DNA from: Siphlonurus alternatus
Lineage: Eukaryota > Arthropoda > Insecta > Ephemeroptera > Siphlonuridae
Length of the DNA stretch: 64,000 nucleotides
Reading direction: 5' to 3'
Assembly: GCA_949825025.1 (NCBI GenBank)
Contig: OX463788.1
Span: 24,720,069-24,784,068, forward strand
Part shown: positions 1 through 12,295 of the stretch, piece by piece
Layout of the letters: every line of letters begins with the position of its first letter
Position numbering within the stretch: position 1 is the stretch's first letter
Position numbers and translations under genes: made by a program
Notes under the pieces: model-generated
Databases searched by the model: none
The model's input: the letters and a program-made list of their open reading frames with translations, nothing else
Told to the model about the DNA's origin: nothing

Positions 1-212
1 GTATTTACTAGAATTCTAATACAAATGAAAGAAGTATGACTGCAGCATGATGGAAGTTTATTCAATTAGACCCTAAAAATAAATTTTAAAAAATGTAGTT
101 TTACTGACTTACTTTTTTTCAAGTAAAATATTTGTAGTAAATTTTTTAAAAAAATATATCTAATATAAATGTGTTAAGCATTATTTTGACGCGCAGTCAT
201 ATATATATATAT
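1..212. other. AT-rich non-coding flank
   Basis: No open frame or recognisable repeat is seen. It ends in a short (AT)n run that serves as the apparent insertion target of the next element. Confidence 0.5.
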
Positions 213-796
213 CAGGGACCGGATGCACGCGTTTTTTTCGTGCATCCAAGATGCGCATCCAGATGCAAATTAATTTTTCGTGCATCCATGGATGCGCATC
301 CGGATGCAAATTTATTTTTCATGCATCTGGGATGCGCATCCGGATGCAAATTTATTTTCCATGCATCTGGGATGCACGGATGCGGATGCAAGCCCATTTT
401 TGCGCATCCGTGTGCATCTTGCATCTGCATCCGCATCCGATCCTTGGTTTTTATAATACACTTTGTTTCTTGCAATTTTAAACGACAAGTGACAAATAAA
501 TTTAAAAAATATGCCTCGTGTTATAAGATTGGTGTAGAGGCCATTAGCAAAAAACCTGATAAAAAAGAGAAAAAAAGTGTTAAATGGATGCAAATTTATT
601 TTTCGTGCATCCGTGGATGCGCATCCGGATGCAAATTTATTTTTCATGCATCTGGGATGCGCATCCAGATGCAAATTTAATTTTCATGCATCTGGGATGC
701 GCATTCATTTTTCCCCGTGCATCTGGGATGCACGGATGCGGATGCAAGCCTATTTTTGCACATCCGTGTGCATCTTGCATCTGCATCCGATCCCTG
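213..796. mobile_element. Non-autonomous hAT-like element with minisatellite body
   Basis: The ends are inverted: CAGGGACCGGATGCA on the left and the complement of CAGGGATCGGATGCA on the right. Eight bases (ATATATAT) flank both sides, compatible with an 8-bp hAT target duplication, although in a TA run this cannot be proved. The body is made of degenerate repeats of GGATGCGCATCC and TGCATCTGGGATGC, each about 60 bp with an AAATTTATTTTTC spacer, on both sides of a short unique AT-rich core (about 440-590). Frames that cross it give repetitive His/Cys-rich peptides produced by the repeat and are not genes. Confidence 0.7.
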
Positions 797-1394
797 ATAT
801 ATATATATTATATAAATAAAACTATTTAACACAATACAATATATAATATAAATTATACTTGATAATATATAATCATTTGGTTTTGGTTTAATTCGACACG
901 GTGACAAGGGTATCTTTTAAATTTTAAATGTCTTTATTTTTTTTATTTGATTTTTTTTTTTTTAATCTCAAGGTCATGCTGAAGTAATACGTTTTACGGA
1001 CTGATCTGTATACATTTTTGTATTTACTCACTAGTCACTACACATAAAGAACTGTGAGGTAATAGATATTATAAAAAAATCATATACGGTAATGATTTTT
1101 TATTACCATGTATAAATGTTAATACTCATTATTGAATATAATATTGAATTAAACATAATTAAATAGTATTATATTTATGCGGCTTCAATAAAAATAAGGA
1201 AATATTAGGAAAGTATTATATTTTACGTTATTGCAAATTTATTAAATTTATTTATTTTTATTTTTTATAGTGGCATACAGTAATTAATATTTTTAATGGA
1301 AGTCCAGTTTGTTTTGTCTAAAACTGTCGATTACTAGAAGTAGACCATATTATTATTTCATTTATTATTATAAGTCTTAATGTGCAATATAGAG
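797..1394. other. AT-rich non-coding stretch
   Basis: Only A/T homopolymers and short AT repeats are visible; nothing else is supported. Confidence 0.4.
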
Positions 1395-1546
1395 CGTGTA
1401 GAAGTCGATATATGGAGTATTACGAGTAATTCTGAAGCAAGTGCATGGAGCATGTAAGAATCGAGTGCAGTGTGCAGTGGGGGGCAATTTGTGGACGGCC
1501 GAGGTAATAATGCTGCTGACTTACCCCGTAAGGGATATAATGTCAT
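1395..1546 (+). mobile_element. 5'-truncated LINE 3' end
   Basis: This matches, with scattered differences, the 3' end of the degraded LINE near 52560-52690: TTCTGAAGCAAGTG, then AGAATCGAGTGC, then ACGGCCGAGGTAATAATGCT, then an AGGGATATA-type ending. Only the last ~150 bp are present, as expected for 5' truncation during target-primed reverse transcription. Confidence 0.65.
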
Positions 1547-1830
1547 GCTATAATTATATTACTATTATTATTTGTTCAGAATTTGCAATAATTCATATAT
1601 ACAGAGAATGAATCTATTTGGATTTTTTTTTTTTTTTTTAGTTATTTACCAGTTAATTAGTTTTTCATTGCTCTCAGCAAATATGTCAATATTCTTTCGT
1701 ACCAATATAATCGTAGAAAATATGCATAGAAAAGAGAAATTTGGTAGTTATAATTTTTGACGCATGCAGGCTACTGCAACTTACAAGTTGGTCTAAATCT
1801 GAATTATACTTTGCTCTATAAAACTATAAA
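1547..1830. other. AT-rich non-coding stretch
   Basis: A poly-T run at about 1622-1639 and AT-rich sequence; no feature recognised. Confidence 0.4.
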
Positions 1831-1949
1831 GTCTGTTCGTAAATACACAATCAGAAAGTATCGATTATTTGTGATGAACCTTCTGTACATGGAACATAAG
1901 TTTCATCTCAAATAATCGATTCTTTCTGATTGTGTATTTACGAAGAGAC
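1831..1949. mobile_element. Short fold-back (MITE-like) element
   Basis: The 36-bp arms starting TTCGTAAATACACAATCAGA (from 1836) are repeated in inverse orientation ending at 1944, around a ~37-bp loop. The arms differ by an indel or two. No coding capacity; the superfamily is not identifiable because no clear target duplication stands out. Confidence 0.65.
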
Positions 1950-4934
1950 CTAAAGTCAGTGAATTTATCTTCACTTCCTATACTACTAATAGTATTAAGT
2001 AGATGCATATCGTCTGTACAAACTACAAAGCACATGCATACATATAATACTTTGACACATTTGAAAAAATAAGGAGTTGTTTTGATACTTTTCAGACGAT
2101 CCCCAAATTATAACAGGATTCCCTAAAATAGATCATGAAACATGATGTACAGTTATTAAAATATCATGTAGTTATGAACTTTCTTAAATGTTGTTTTTGC
2201 AATATATATTTCAATTCCAACTCGGTTTATCATCGATTATTAGACCAATATAATTATAGCTTACTACTAACTTGGCACCTGATTCTATTTCAAACTGTTC
2301 CAAAACAGTACATGATTCTTTGGACATTCACCTATGCCAACCCCTGCAAAATTACAAAACGTAAATTTTCTTTTGATTACGGTGTATCTTGAAATTTTTA
2401 AAGAAAATCCAAAAGTCTTCCTTTGGAAAGTTGTTGGCTGTTTTCTTGGAAAAAGTGCTCAAACGCTTAAAAAAAAAAATCATTCGCTGTAGAGAGCTAA
2501 AGTTTAACGCAAATAAAAAGACCATACGGTACTAGACAAAAATTAACAATAGTTTTTAACTATTGTATCAGTTATTAAAATTTAAGCAACAAAAATTAAT
2601 GCACTCTTCTGATAGCATGGAAAATTACATGGTTTTCAGAAAATTCTTCGATGAAAACTTGTACAGTATGAAATGATAGGAATGTAGATGCTTTCATAGT
2701 TTGAATGCCATCCTTATAGATTTAAAGTCATGGAAGGTTATAGATTCAGTAACTAAAAGGTGCGCGCTGATGACGACAATTTTTAAGCCTCAATTAGTCA
2801 ACTATCCAGCTTAACACGGAAATTTTGTGCCAACTCTGGTTCACATTGCTCACAATAGGATAAATACAATGAAATTAATTTGAATGTCCCTCCGGATGTA
2901 GCCGGAAGTGTCGATTTTGTGACTATTTATTCAGTTTTCAAACTTTGCAGTGTTTTTTTTTTTATTATAAGTATAATACTGACGTATGTGTGAAATAGCA
3001 ACGCTGAAATACAAAAGGAAAGACCAGAAACTTCACACTTCGCCATGGCTACTTCCGAAGGGAATATTATATGAATTTACTATAACACATCCAAATTATT
3101 AAAAAAATTGCGACTTGAAACCATTTATAATTGTGTTAATAATAATATATAATAGCTGTTTATCGAGTATCAGTACAAAATAAAACACATGACAGTACAA
3201 CTCAATGGATAACGTGAAAAAACGATATCCCATTGACAAAAGTGTCCAGTCAGGGTTGGATGGAAGAGTAAGCCTAATGGCCAAAATCTCGCCCTCACAA
3301 TAAAGAGTTAATTTATTTACGCACTTATTACCTCTCGTATTAAAATATATTGTATATTATATATAAACTATTCATACGGAATTTAACAAAAAAATAATAC
3401 AAGTTCATGATTATTTATTTTTATTTACGTATTCCTAATCATCATGCAAGTTATAAATGTCGCACCAATGCAATTTTTTTTATAATTAGAAATTAGAAAT
3501 ATTTATTTGATTCATTTATTTATTTTTTAATTAAAATTACAACAAAAATTTTAGACAAAAAAATTTTGAAGACCCCTTGATGTACATGCAACTTTTACTG
3601 CATCGTTTTACTGCTTCTAGGCTGGAGTGTACAGTATACAGGTCAGGTTTCTACTGTACGTAGAGAAGAGTGCTGAGTGAAGGAGGTATTAGTTTCCAGG
3701 AGTATTTATAATACAGTAATATATGTACTGTACGTACTTCAGCCATTTAAAAGAAAAATATACAACTAAAAGTTAAAATTAATCTTTTTGGCAGAACTAA
3801 AATTTGGAATTTTATCCAAAATTTCATGGGACAAGTGTATTACACAAATTTTGAATTTTTCACCACAATGCCACCCTGAGTATCAGAATTTTCGGATTTT
3901 AAGGACAAACTTCCAACCAGTACAATGATGGATTTGGAAGTTTCAAACCACCACAAGAATACTGACCATTTTTAAAGCAAGATTCTATTTCCTCGTGAAC
4001 TTTACTATTAAAACTGCAATAAGATATTATTTTTACATGTTTGGTCCATAAACTCTTTATATCAAATTACCTCAGTACTGACAACATCGGTTCTGTATGC
4101 CGCATTAATAATTTCCCAGAGAAGTTTTTGACTCGTTTTACTGGTTTTTAAATGGATACTGTTTCTTCCTGTAATAAGTTTACAGTGTTTTAAGCAATAT
4201 TAAAAATTAAAAAAAATGTAATAAACAAGTTTAATTAATTACATATTCTTGCTAAACAACCACTAAACACATGCACACTTTTTTCACAGTAATTATAATG
4301 TATTTTATTACTCAAATTTGTGTTTAATTTAGAAGATAATATGATAACAGGAATACCAATTTATTTAAAGGTTTTTAAACAAAAACAAAATTCAAACACA
4401 GTCTTACGAGCAAAATGAAAAATAATAATAAAAAAAAAAATCAATTATTAAAATATAATGGGGAATTCTGAGATATATTTTTTTTTCTTTTTTTTTTTCC
4501 AGATTCAAATTAAGGAACATTATAATATTATATTCTGGGACATGAAATAACAACATCGGTTATAAACATTCTCAATAGTGACCTCTGATCACTTTTCCTT
4601 ACATTACATGGAGATGGATGTGTTCACAAACGAACCCTAAAATTTATATCAAACTTCATCAAGTCTTTTTTACTACTATAGCTATAGGTTAACCAAATTA
4701 TAATTAATTTCATAATACAATCTTTCGGACTCTGATTTGAAACTTTCATTAAAAATTACTTACGTGACATTTGCTTCATTTATTATGTATTATGACTTCA
4801 TGCACAATAAAACTTCCTGGTCTCCAATGATGAAGTTCAGAAAAGAGATATATTTTGACATCTAAAAATCTAACGTTACGTACTGAATTTGAATAACTAC
4901 CAGAATTTTTATATTGTATTATTACTATAGTGCA
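1950..4934. other. Long AT-rich intergenic or intronic stretch
   Basis: About 3 kb with no recognised gene, RNA gene or repeat family. Short open frames here (for example 2135-2392 + and 3099-3284 -) have no recognisable motif and the composition of surrounding AT-rich DNA. It could be intron or intergenic; the sequence does not decide. Confidence 0.4.

Positions 4935-4935
<1 letters not shown>

Positions 4936-4974
<39 letters not shown>
4936..4974. repeat. (TA)n microsatellite
   Basis: Uninterrupted AT dinucleotide run directly adjoining the SINE tail that follows. Confidence 0.9.
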
Positions 4975-4977
<3 letters not shown>

Positions 4978-5030
4978 CAAGGATACACCCCTAAGAGTTT
5001 ACAGCTCGCGGCGGGGTAATGGGTAGGGAT
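4975..5030 (-). mobile_element. 5'-truncated 5S-headed SINE, tail only
   Basis: This stretch matches the last ~55 bp of the full-length copies at 20009-20404 and 24361-24744 (GGATACACCCCTAAGAG, then ACAGCTCGCGGCGGGGTA, then TGGGTAGGGAT). The 5S-derived head is missing. On the - strand its 3' end abuts the (TA)n run. Confidence 0.75.
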
Positions 5031-5205
5031 TAAACTATTTTTGGTGAAACATGTCATTTTCAATTAAAGAGAGCAATATGATTGATTGGTTGGTATTTTG
5101 GGGCAATTGACACATTTTGGTCATATGTGCCACCGAAGAGAGCAATATATATATATATGTATATACATACATACATTTTCCGAGAGAACTCAGTCCAAAA
5201 AATGG

Positions 5206-5460
5206 AATGACGTCAATCCGAGGTGACGTGAATATTACTTTAGCGCCCGGAGCGGGGCCGGCCGGTCGCCTGTTCCTTGCTTGGCCGCCACCGCCTCCGC
5301 CACTGCTCTACTCCATCAAACCAGAGGCAGCAGCGGCAGAGCAGGTGCCAAGGTCCTGCCCGCCCGCAAGCAGCCTCTCTCTTTCACCGGTAGGCCAGCA
5401 GCTCGCGCACCTTGGCACTTGGCAACTCGCCTGCCACTGCCGAATTGACTGACCGCTCCG
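5206..5460. promoter_or_regulatory. Isolated GC-rich island with CRE-like sites
   Basis: A sharp rise in G+C in otherwise AT-rich DNA. It opens with TGACGTCA at about 5209 and TGACGTGA about 15 bp later, both of the ATF/CREB type, followed by CG-rich sequence (GGGGCCGGCCGG). A promoter or first non-coding exon is possible, but no TATA box, initiator or continuing exon can be tied to it. The 111-residue + frame across it has no recognised domain. Confidence 0.25.
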
Positions 5461-5800
5461 CTAGCGTCAAAACCTCGAATGCAACGTTCAATATTTGTTG
5501 TTTTATCTTGTAAGTTTCTACTTCATCAAAACTCACTATAACGAAATTATTGGAAACAGTCAGCAGATTGAGCGTCGAGATGAAGTGAGAAAAACTATCT
5601 TGCCCGTTCACTTTGCTCTGGAATGCCAGGTAATAAAGGCCATGACCTGACTTCGGTCAAACCAGTTCGAGGTCATCTGCAGTCCAACTACAACTAACTA
5701 GAAATACTTTCTTATATGCTTACCTTTATTTTGCGGTCAGTGATAAATGCACTTCACGATTCCATGTGAAGATGATATCGTACAGAAGTAAGATATTGGT
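5461..5800. other. Non-coding stretch between two GC islands
   Basis: Ordinary composition. It contains ACCTGACTTCGGTCA near 5645-5660, which carries TGACC-type half sites. No gene recognised. Confidence 0.3.
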
Positions 5801-6150
5801 ACCCGCATTAGCGCGGGGACCGAAGCACTAAGTGATTGGCACCCACTCACGCTCGTTACTCAGTCTCTCAGTCAGCTGGCCAAGTTGGGCACGAGCGAGA
5901 AGGGCGAACGAACACACAGCGCCGCCGCGCTTCCCACTTGACGCGGCCTCGCGACTCAACTCGCGGCTGTGCCTGCGCTGTACGGCAGTAGCAGCAGCGC
6001 CACCTCACCGTGTATCAGGTAATATAATGGAGAGAGGGAAGGGAGGGTTCAAGGGGAACACTCGGGCACGCCACCTGGCCGACGGAACGCCACACATACC
6101 CCGATACCCGTCACTTTTGTCGCCACAACGTGATTGTGGATCGTATTATT
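5801..6150. promoter_or_regulatory. Second GC-rich island
   Basis: Rich in CpG and CGC triplets and ends with CGTGTATCAG followed by GTAATATA, which reads as a possible splice donor at about 6020. It could be a first exon of a gene lying elsewhere. The 112-residue + frame from 5832 has no recognised domain and may reflect GC content only. Confidence 0.2.
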
Positions 6151-6443
6151 TTATTAAATTTGTATCTTAATGCTTAATGTTCCTTTTATGCCTTCACTCT
6201 ATATATAATTATGTAGCTTCCAGTTTATTGCATTGATGCGATGCTCAGATAAAAATTAATTGCTCCATAAAAATATCAAAGATATATCGCTTTTATAGAT
6301 AGAAATTCATTCATTTAATTAAACATAATTTAAATTTATTTTGATGAAATTATATAGTTGACAAGAAAAACTGTTTTACAATAAAATCTTGTTTTACAAG
6401 CAAGTGAAGTAAAAATTTCACTGCGAAAATTTTTATGTCCATA

Positions 6444-8004
6444 CCCTATCTCTACGGTCTGGTTGAACCTGGTAAGGTGGCTGGTAGACTCTTACAAGCA
6501 CTAAACCAGCAGTGCTGGTAAGCCGTACCTGTTCTTACCAGCCATCATGAAATGCTGATAAGCCGAACCAGGGCATACCAGGCAATACCAGCCACTGTCT
6601 GGTATTGCCTGGTATGATTTACCAGAAGATCTTGTAACTATATACTAATTTGTTATTATTTTTTAAATATTATTAATTTAACATATTAATTATAATATAA
6701 TAATATTTTATATTATATTTATAATTTATACATAAATTATTTAATTAAATAATTTATTGATATACACTGTAAATATAGATTAATTATACAATTTAATTTT
6801 TATACTGTGTGGATCGACTGTTGATGAGAATTTACCAAAATACTAAAAAAAAAAAAAAAAACAAAAAAAAAAAAAAAATTTTTTTGCACATTAATTATGG
6901 AATGAATTGATTTATTTTAATTAATAATTTATTTAAAAATTATTACAAATTTTCAGTCGTTTTTATTAGTCACTGACACCTGGTGGTGAAAAAGTGAAGC
7001 ATCATAGCAAAACATATGGAAGTGATTGAAGATGTCAACAACCGTGAAAATGACCTGTTTTACTGTTAAAATTGTGTTATAAAGTGACTTTGGAGGTAAA
7101 AAAACATCTTAACAGTAATAAATAAATCCTACTGCTTAGGTGTAGGCATTAATGATTTACTTTTGTGCTCACAGAAACCCATAATCAAGGAAAAACCATA
7201 AGTCAACTGCAGATCATTGCAGACACAATGCCAGCAGTTTGTTCTTCTTGCTCTTCATTATTTTCCTTGCATGGTAAGTACATATTTTTATTTTGAATAT
7301 TTTATGTTTCTCATCATTCAAATTAAAATCAAATATTTAATAAAAGCATACCTTCATGTTTTTTTTATTTATTTCAAAGATCGAATTGAATGATCAGAAT
7401 CAAGATTATGCCACAACATTTTGAATCAAAGTTTTAATGTTTAATGTACTGTGCCCTGCAGGAATTGGCATACTGTGAGCCACTGAAAGATCCCAGACTA
7501 CAGTATTATGGATGGAAGAGATGCAAGAAGAGTCCCTTTAAAAAGTTTCCTTCCATTCCTTAAATTTATTTCTAAATATGATTTCTGTGGCCGCCATTTT
7601 ACCCGCATATCCCCACCCCGTCCCCACCTCTCAGATGTCAGCACTGCATAAGTCAAAACAAGTTTTGAGTGTATCATTTAAGTACCAAATAAAAATTTTA
7701 AATTTATTTTTTCTGTACTTTTTCGTATATAGAAAATTAAAAAATGATTTTTGATACTAAAAAAAACTAGCAAACAGCATATTTTAAGGCAGGAGGAGGG
7801 GGAGGGAAATTTTGATCTAAGCTTGCCAGGTAAGACCTGGTATCCCATACCAGCACACCAGGTAAAATCTTACCAGCCAGGCTATGCAGAGTGACCATTT
7901 CTTACCAGCCAGGCTGGTACGGATATAATGTTAAATTGTACCAGCAGATGGCCAAGTTTGTTACCAGGCACCTTACCAGGTTCAACCAGACCGTAGAGAT
8001 AGGG
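6444..8004. mobile_element. 1.56-kb TA-duplicating DNA transposon, non-autonomous
   Basis: Both ends carry a perfect 38-bp inverted repeat beginning CCCTATCTCTACGG and continuing GGTTGAACCTGG, flanked by TA on each side (6442-6443 and 8005-8006), so the target duplication is TA. Next to each end are clusters of CCAGC, ACCAGG and TACCAG motifs in both orientations (6465-6615 and 7825-7985), like subterminal transposase-binding arrays. The middle is AT-rich with poly-A runs and no transposase. The end structure (TA, then CCC) matches the unrelated-looking element at 46824-48023. Confidence 0.85.
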
Positions 8005-8006
8005 TA

Positions 8007-8930
8007 GTTATACGTCTTGCCGTGAAGGTAGGCAGCCAGCATTGACCGTGCAATGTAGAAAAGTTCAATGGGCAGTCTATTAAATTTACTATGCTGGCTT
8101 GCCTAGCTGCCTACTCGATCTCACGGCAGAGATTATGGAAATTATGCATGTTAAATTTACCATAACCATTGATTGCCAAATATTACTTCATTAATGTGTG
8201 GACATGCAGTGCTTTATGTTTTATTTAACAGAAACGAATAAAATTATACAAGAAATGACCTTTGTTAATATTAGAAAAATGTTGACGGAGAAGAAGATAA
8301 AAAAAAAAAAAAAAACATAATTATCCTATACAAAAAAAAAAAAAAAATGGAACATATATGCATGCACAAAAATATAAGATGAAAATTGCACATTATCACC
8401 GTTGAATATTATAGAGCAGTGCTTCTTCCTCACACTGATGACTGGATGAGGCTTGTTTTTATATTGTTTTAAAAATTGTAATAAAGTTAATTAAATTACT
8501 ACTGATGCAGTGAGTGCATCTTCTGTGCTGATAGTAATGTCTTGCTAGAGGCAATTAATGGCTTTTAGTGCAGATATATGTATGACATATTATTCTCATT
8601 ATTACACATCCAATTCAGCATAATTATTATTTTACAGCTATATAATATATAATATACATGCAGTACACACCAAAGAAGAAGAAATCTTCGTTGTAACTTC
8701 TTAGCACCTTTACACTGGCTCCTTCCTATAATGAGTATAATGAATTCGTGATTATGGGGTGAAGCTTCCTTATTGTTAAAATTAATTCCAGAAACTGGAC
8801 TTGCCTGTATTGGTTTCAATAACAAAATTCGGTATGTGTATATACTGAACAGTGAACACTGCATGATCATGAGCTTTCTTGGGGTATAAAGGAGGCCCTG
8901 CCTAGCTTGATTATAGGTACATAAAGAGTA
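8007..8930. other. AT-rich non-coding stretch
   Basis: Contains oligo-A tracts at about 8301 and 8331. The - frame at 8565-8870 has no motif I recognise. No feature supported. Confidence 0.35.
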
Positions 8931-8934
8931 TCAA

Positions 8935-9165
8935 GTAAAAATATTTATGGGTAAAGTATGGATTTTGTATGGTACAGTGTGGTGAAAGTATGGTTTTGTA
9001 TGGTCTTGTATGGTCATGACAAATTTTATTGAAAAATATGTATGGTGAAAGTATGGGCAGCAATTTATTTTATTTAACGCACCCTGTGAACCATACAATG
9101 ACCATACAATTTACTTCATAAAAACCTGTGACCATATTTTACCCATACTTTCAGTGTAGTAAAAA
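8935..9165. mobile_element. Fold-back element rich in GTATGG
   Basis: GTATGG recurs in the left half (TATGGGTAAAGTATGG and later copies) and its complement CCATAC in the right half (CATATTTTACCCATAC), giving imperfect inverted arms of about 100 bp. The exact termini are not certain. A related element lies at 12912-13141. Confidence 0.5.
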
Positions 9166-9780
9166 TTTTCCAAGTCCAAATTGGACTTAGAAAATTTTCT
9201 GCTCAGCATGTAAATTAATAAATTTTATTGCATATATTATTATTAAATTAATTCTGGCACTTATCTTTTTATTTATGATATTTATATATCTCAACATTAA
9301 GCTAGCTGCAAATAATAATAATTGGCGGCGCTCGAGTTTTTTTTTTGTTATGATTTTTTGTTGTATACAAAACTTTTCAAGGTTTTGGCATAATTAAAAA
9401 AAATTAATTCGTTGTTTTATAATAATTAAGTTTTTTTTTTTTTTTTTACTTGATAACTACCGTACAGGAGTTCACAAAAAAAAAAGTTTGAGATAAAAAT
9501 ATAAATTTTGCTTCAAATAACCCGCGCCGGATGGACTGCGCCACTGCGCCATGTTGCGCGCCGAGCTTTCTCATTGGTTGAAATTCTCGACAGCTGTTTT
9601 TTAAAAATAAAGAAAAAAACGTTAGGAAAAGAACGAAATGGCTTCTCTTTGATATTATGGTGTTAATATTCATTAATTTACAACAGAATATGTGCATAAA
9701 ACCACCTATTTAGGCTACATTAACGGTAAGTAATTATCATTGCTTAATTTGAAATTATTTAAAGTGCTCCAAGAGCATAT
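9166..9780. other. Non-coding stretch with a CG-rich patch
   Basis: Mostly AT-rich with poly-T runs. A CG-rich patch at about 9515-9580 (CCCGCGCCGGATGG, TTGCGCGCCGAGC) precedes an ATTGGTTG box. This could be promoter-like, but no transcript unit is visible. Confidence 0.25.
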
Positions 9781-9810
9781 TTTAATAGGTTTCTGTCAAT
9801 ATCTTTACAG

Positions 9811-10020
9811 GTTGACCAAGCTGGTGGTTTTGCTTATGCTTGCTATGGCCGGTCAGTGTGTGAGCTGTGAGGACGTTTCCAGTGGCAGGGTGCAAGAGTG
9901 CCTTCCCAAATAACAGATGACCATGAGCGGTGTTGGATGATCGGATGGACCAAATGATGACACCTCCGGCCGGTACGTCCAGTTTTGTCACCATGCAGTT
10001 ACCGTGGAGGAAACCCAAAT
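9811..10020. other. Exon-like segment of unclear strand
   Basis: On the + strand the segment is bounded by TATCTTTACAG and GTAAGTTGC, which are good acceptor and donor signals, and its GC content exceeds its flanks. All three + frames contain stops, so as a + exon it would be non-coding or terminal (one frame reads a leucine-rich stretch ending at a stop). The - strand is open through the same interval (9782-10207, 141 residues) but lacks an obvious acceptor. I do not recognise a product. Confidence 0.2.
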
Positions 10021-10455
10021 TGTAAGTTGCAAAATTATTAATATATAAAAAAGAGAAATTTTTTATGAACTTCCAATATGTTACAGTGTATGTATATGTA
10101 ATATAGTGTACACAACGGTATGAACACTGTGTGATCGAGCCATAGTGGCGTGGCCACAACTGCCGCAGTATAAACCAATCTTTACTCTTACTGTACTGCA
10201 TATGCATACACCACTGAATGAATACAGTACACTATTGGTACAGTACTGTGTGCATACACTTCTGTATGAATATGCATACCCTACAGTACTGTATGAATTT
10301 CACTACATTCACTTCAATATGCATACACTACTGTATTAAAAAAAATTAATCTTCTTTCCGATTCGGTTCTCTGTAATTTTAAGTACGGTACAGTACAGCA
10401 AAATTTGTTTGCTTATTATGCATATATACACAGTGTGGTAATCAAAAGTTAAAAC

Positions 10456-10650
10456 CTATGCAGCCTTCAAAGCTAGTTGGCCCTTCATGACATCTGATGC
10501 CCTCCACCCTCCGCTCGCTTGTCCCCGTGCAGCGGTTCTGCAAGTTATATAAGTCTGAGAGTTGGCAGCGAGCAGGAGGAGGCATTGCATGTCGTGAAGC
10601 GCCGGTAGCTTTTGAGGTGGCTGCAAGCGGCCTTGGTAGGTCACATCGTT
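10456..10650. other. Small GC-rich island
   Basis: Higher G+C than flanks, with GCAGCGAGCAGGAGGAGG and CTGCAAGCGGCC. No domain is recognisable in the 62-residue - frame. A C homopolymer follows at about 10745-10759. Confidence 0.2.
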
Positions 10651-10957
10651 AGCTTAGCATAATATACCGTTATATTTTTTAATTATGTGAAGTGCTGTGT
10701 GATGAACTCCAAATAATTGAATGAAATTCAATGTGTAAGAAAGCCCCCCCCCCCCCCCACCTTTTCACTTAAATTTGAAAAAGTGCTGTCTTGCTCTCCG
10801 GAATGAAAATTTTACATTATTAGGATGCGGTCGATTACCATAGAAGCTGATTTTAAAAATTTAAAAGCTTGCTTTTATAACTTTAGAGATTATACCATGT
10901 CTCCTAATGCATGATGATGGCCAGTTTTTTTGCTTGCAAGTTCGTCTGTCTCTTTAA

Positions 10958-11294
10958 GAGTAAGGTAAAACGCCCAATGTTAAAAAACATCCTTCACGTG
11001 AAAATTACTGTATGAAAATTATTTAAATTGTTCTACTCTACATTCCTATCCCAATCAGTAGCTAAAATATCAGGTGGACAAATTCTAGCTAGTTTTTTAA
11101 GTTATGAATTTTTAAAGTTAACTAATGTAATATATGAAAGTTCCATTTCTCCAAACCTAGAAACTAGCTCGAATTTGTACACCTGATATTTTAGCTACTG
11201 ATAAGGGATGTAGAGGAAAACATTTCAAATTTTGTTCATAATTTTCATGTGAGGTATTTTTTTTTTTAAAAACATTGGGCGTGTTGACTTCCCC
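10958..11294. mobile_element. Degenerate TTAA fold-back element
   Basis: The left flank TTAA (10954-10957) is followed by GAGTAAGGTAAAACGCCC, and the right end is the complement GGGCGTGTTGACTTCCCC. Internal blocks such as CTAAAATATCAGGTG and its inverse CACCTGATATTTTAG match the better-preserved copy at 20911-21265. The right-hand TTAA has decayed. Confidence 0.7.
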
Positions 11295-12055
11295 ATGAAA
11301 ATGTGGAACCGTTCTGAAGCTGGAAGTGACCACAGTTATTTACTAAATTTACCTCCTTTCCGTCTTCGAATAACCTCTCATGTCTAAGCTGAATAAGGAA
11401 AGTCTTTGCAAAAAAACTACTTTCAGAGTTTACAGATGCAGACAGGCCTCTTCATTATTAATTTATTTTTAATTATTTATTTTATTTGTCTTTTTATCAA
11501 CACCTCAAAAATTAAATTAATTAGATTAAGTATAAGCAGTATACCTAACCTTTTCTTTTGTATAAAGTAAAAAATTAATTCTCTCACAATTAAAATATTT
11601 TTTATCTATGATTCAGTTTAAAAAAGACAAATAATATAATTATCTATATTATAGTAAACTAATTTTTTGATTTTCACTGTTCGAAGTTTGAATTTTATTT
11701 TCCCAATTTGCGCGATTTGCGGCAAATTTTACGTAAAATTTTAGTACCATATTTTGCTTATTAATGGCGTTTGAATGCAATTTTTTTAAAATTCGTTGTG
11801 TAATTGACTGCTTGCAACACTTGTGAAATATAACAAACAATTTGTGCATCGTGTGTCTTTCTGTAGTCTGTACTGTAGTAATTTTAGTAATTGAATAAAT
11901 TAGATTCCGGAAAATTACCTAAATAGATTATAAAATTTATAAATATTGCCGAATCATTACTCATTATCTCTCCTAAAATTTCGTATCATAATTTAATATA
12001 TTATAAAATAACATGCTGTATTTTATACATATGAAATTGTACACAAATTTGCCAC
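11295..12055. other. AT-rich non-coding stretch
   Basis: No recognisable gene or repeat. The short - frame at 11649-11849 has no motif. Confidence 0.35.
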
Positions 12056-12059
12056 GAAA

Positions 12060-12295
12060 AAAAAAAAAAAAAAAAAAGGATCCGTATTCGGATCCCCTTA
12101 TTATCCCGTTAAAAAATAAATGGACCGAATCCGGGTATCCGGGTCCCCCTAAAAAAAATAATGGACTGTATCCGGATATCCCAATCCCCTTAAAAAATAA
12201 AAGGATCTGGATCCTTTTTAGGATCCTCTTAAAAAATAAAGGGATTGGATACCCGGATTCGGATCCGCTTAAAACGTAAGGGGATTCGGTCCCTG
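12060..12295. mobile_element. hAT-like end with GGATCC repeat body
   Basis: The right terminus reads, on the complementary strand, CAGGGACCGAATCCCC, close to the end of the element at 213-796. Inside are about seven degenerate blocks of GGATCC or GGATAC words separated by CTTAAAAAATAAA. The left side runs into a 22-base A tract with no CAGGG, so this copy is one-ended or truncated. Confidence 0.55.

Noticed and set aside
171..907. Several long open frames on both strands (Cys/His/Met-rich peptides)
   Set aside because: They are the translation of the GGATGC/GCATCC minisatellite in the hAT-like element; peptide repeats mirror the DNA repeat on both strands.
5117..5452. 111-residue Pro-rich frame in a GC island
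   Set aside because: GC-rich DNA lacks stops by composition; no domain and no splice context.
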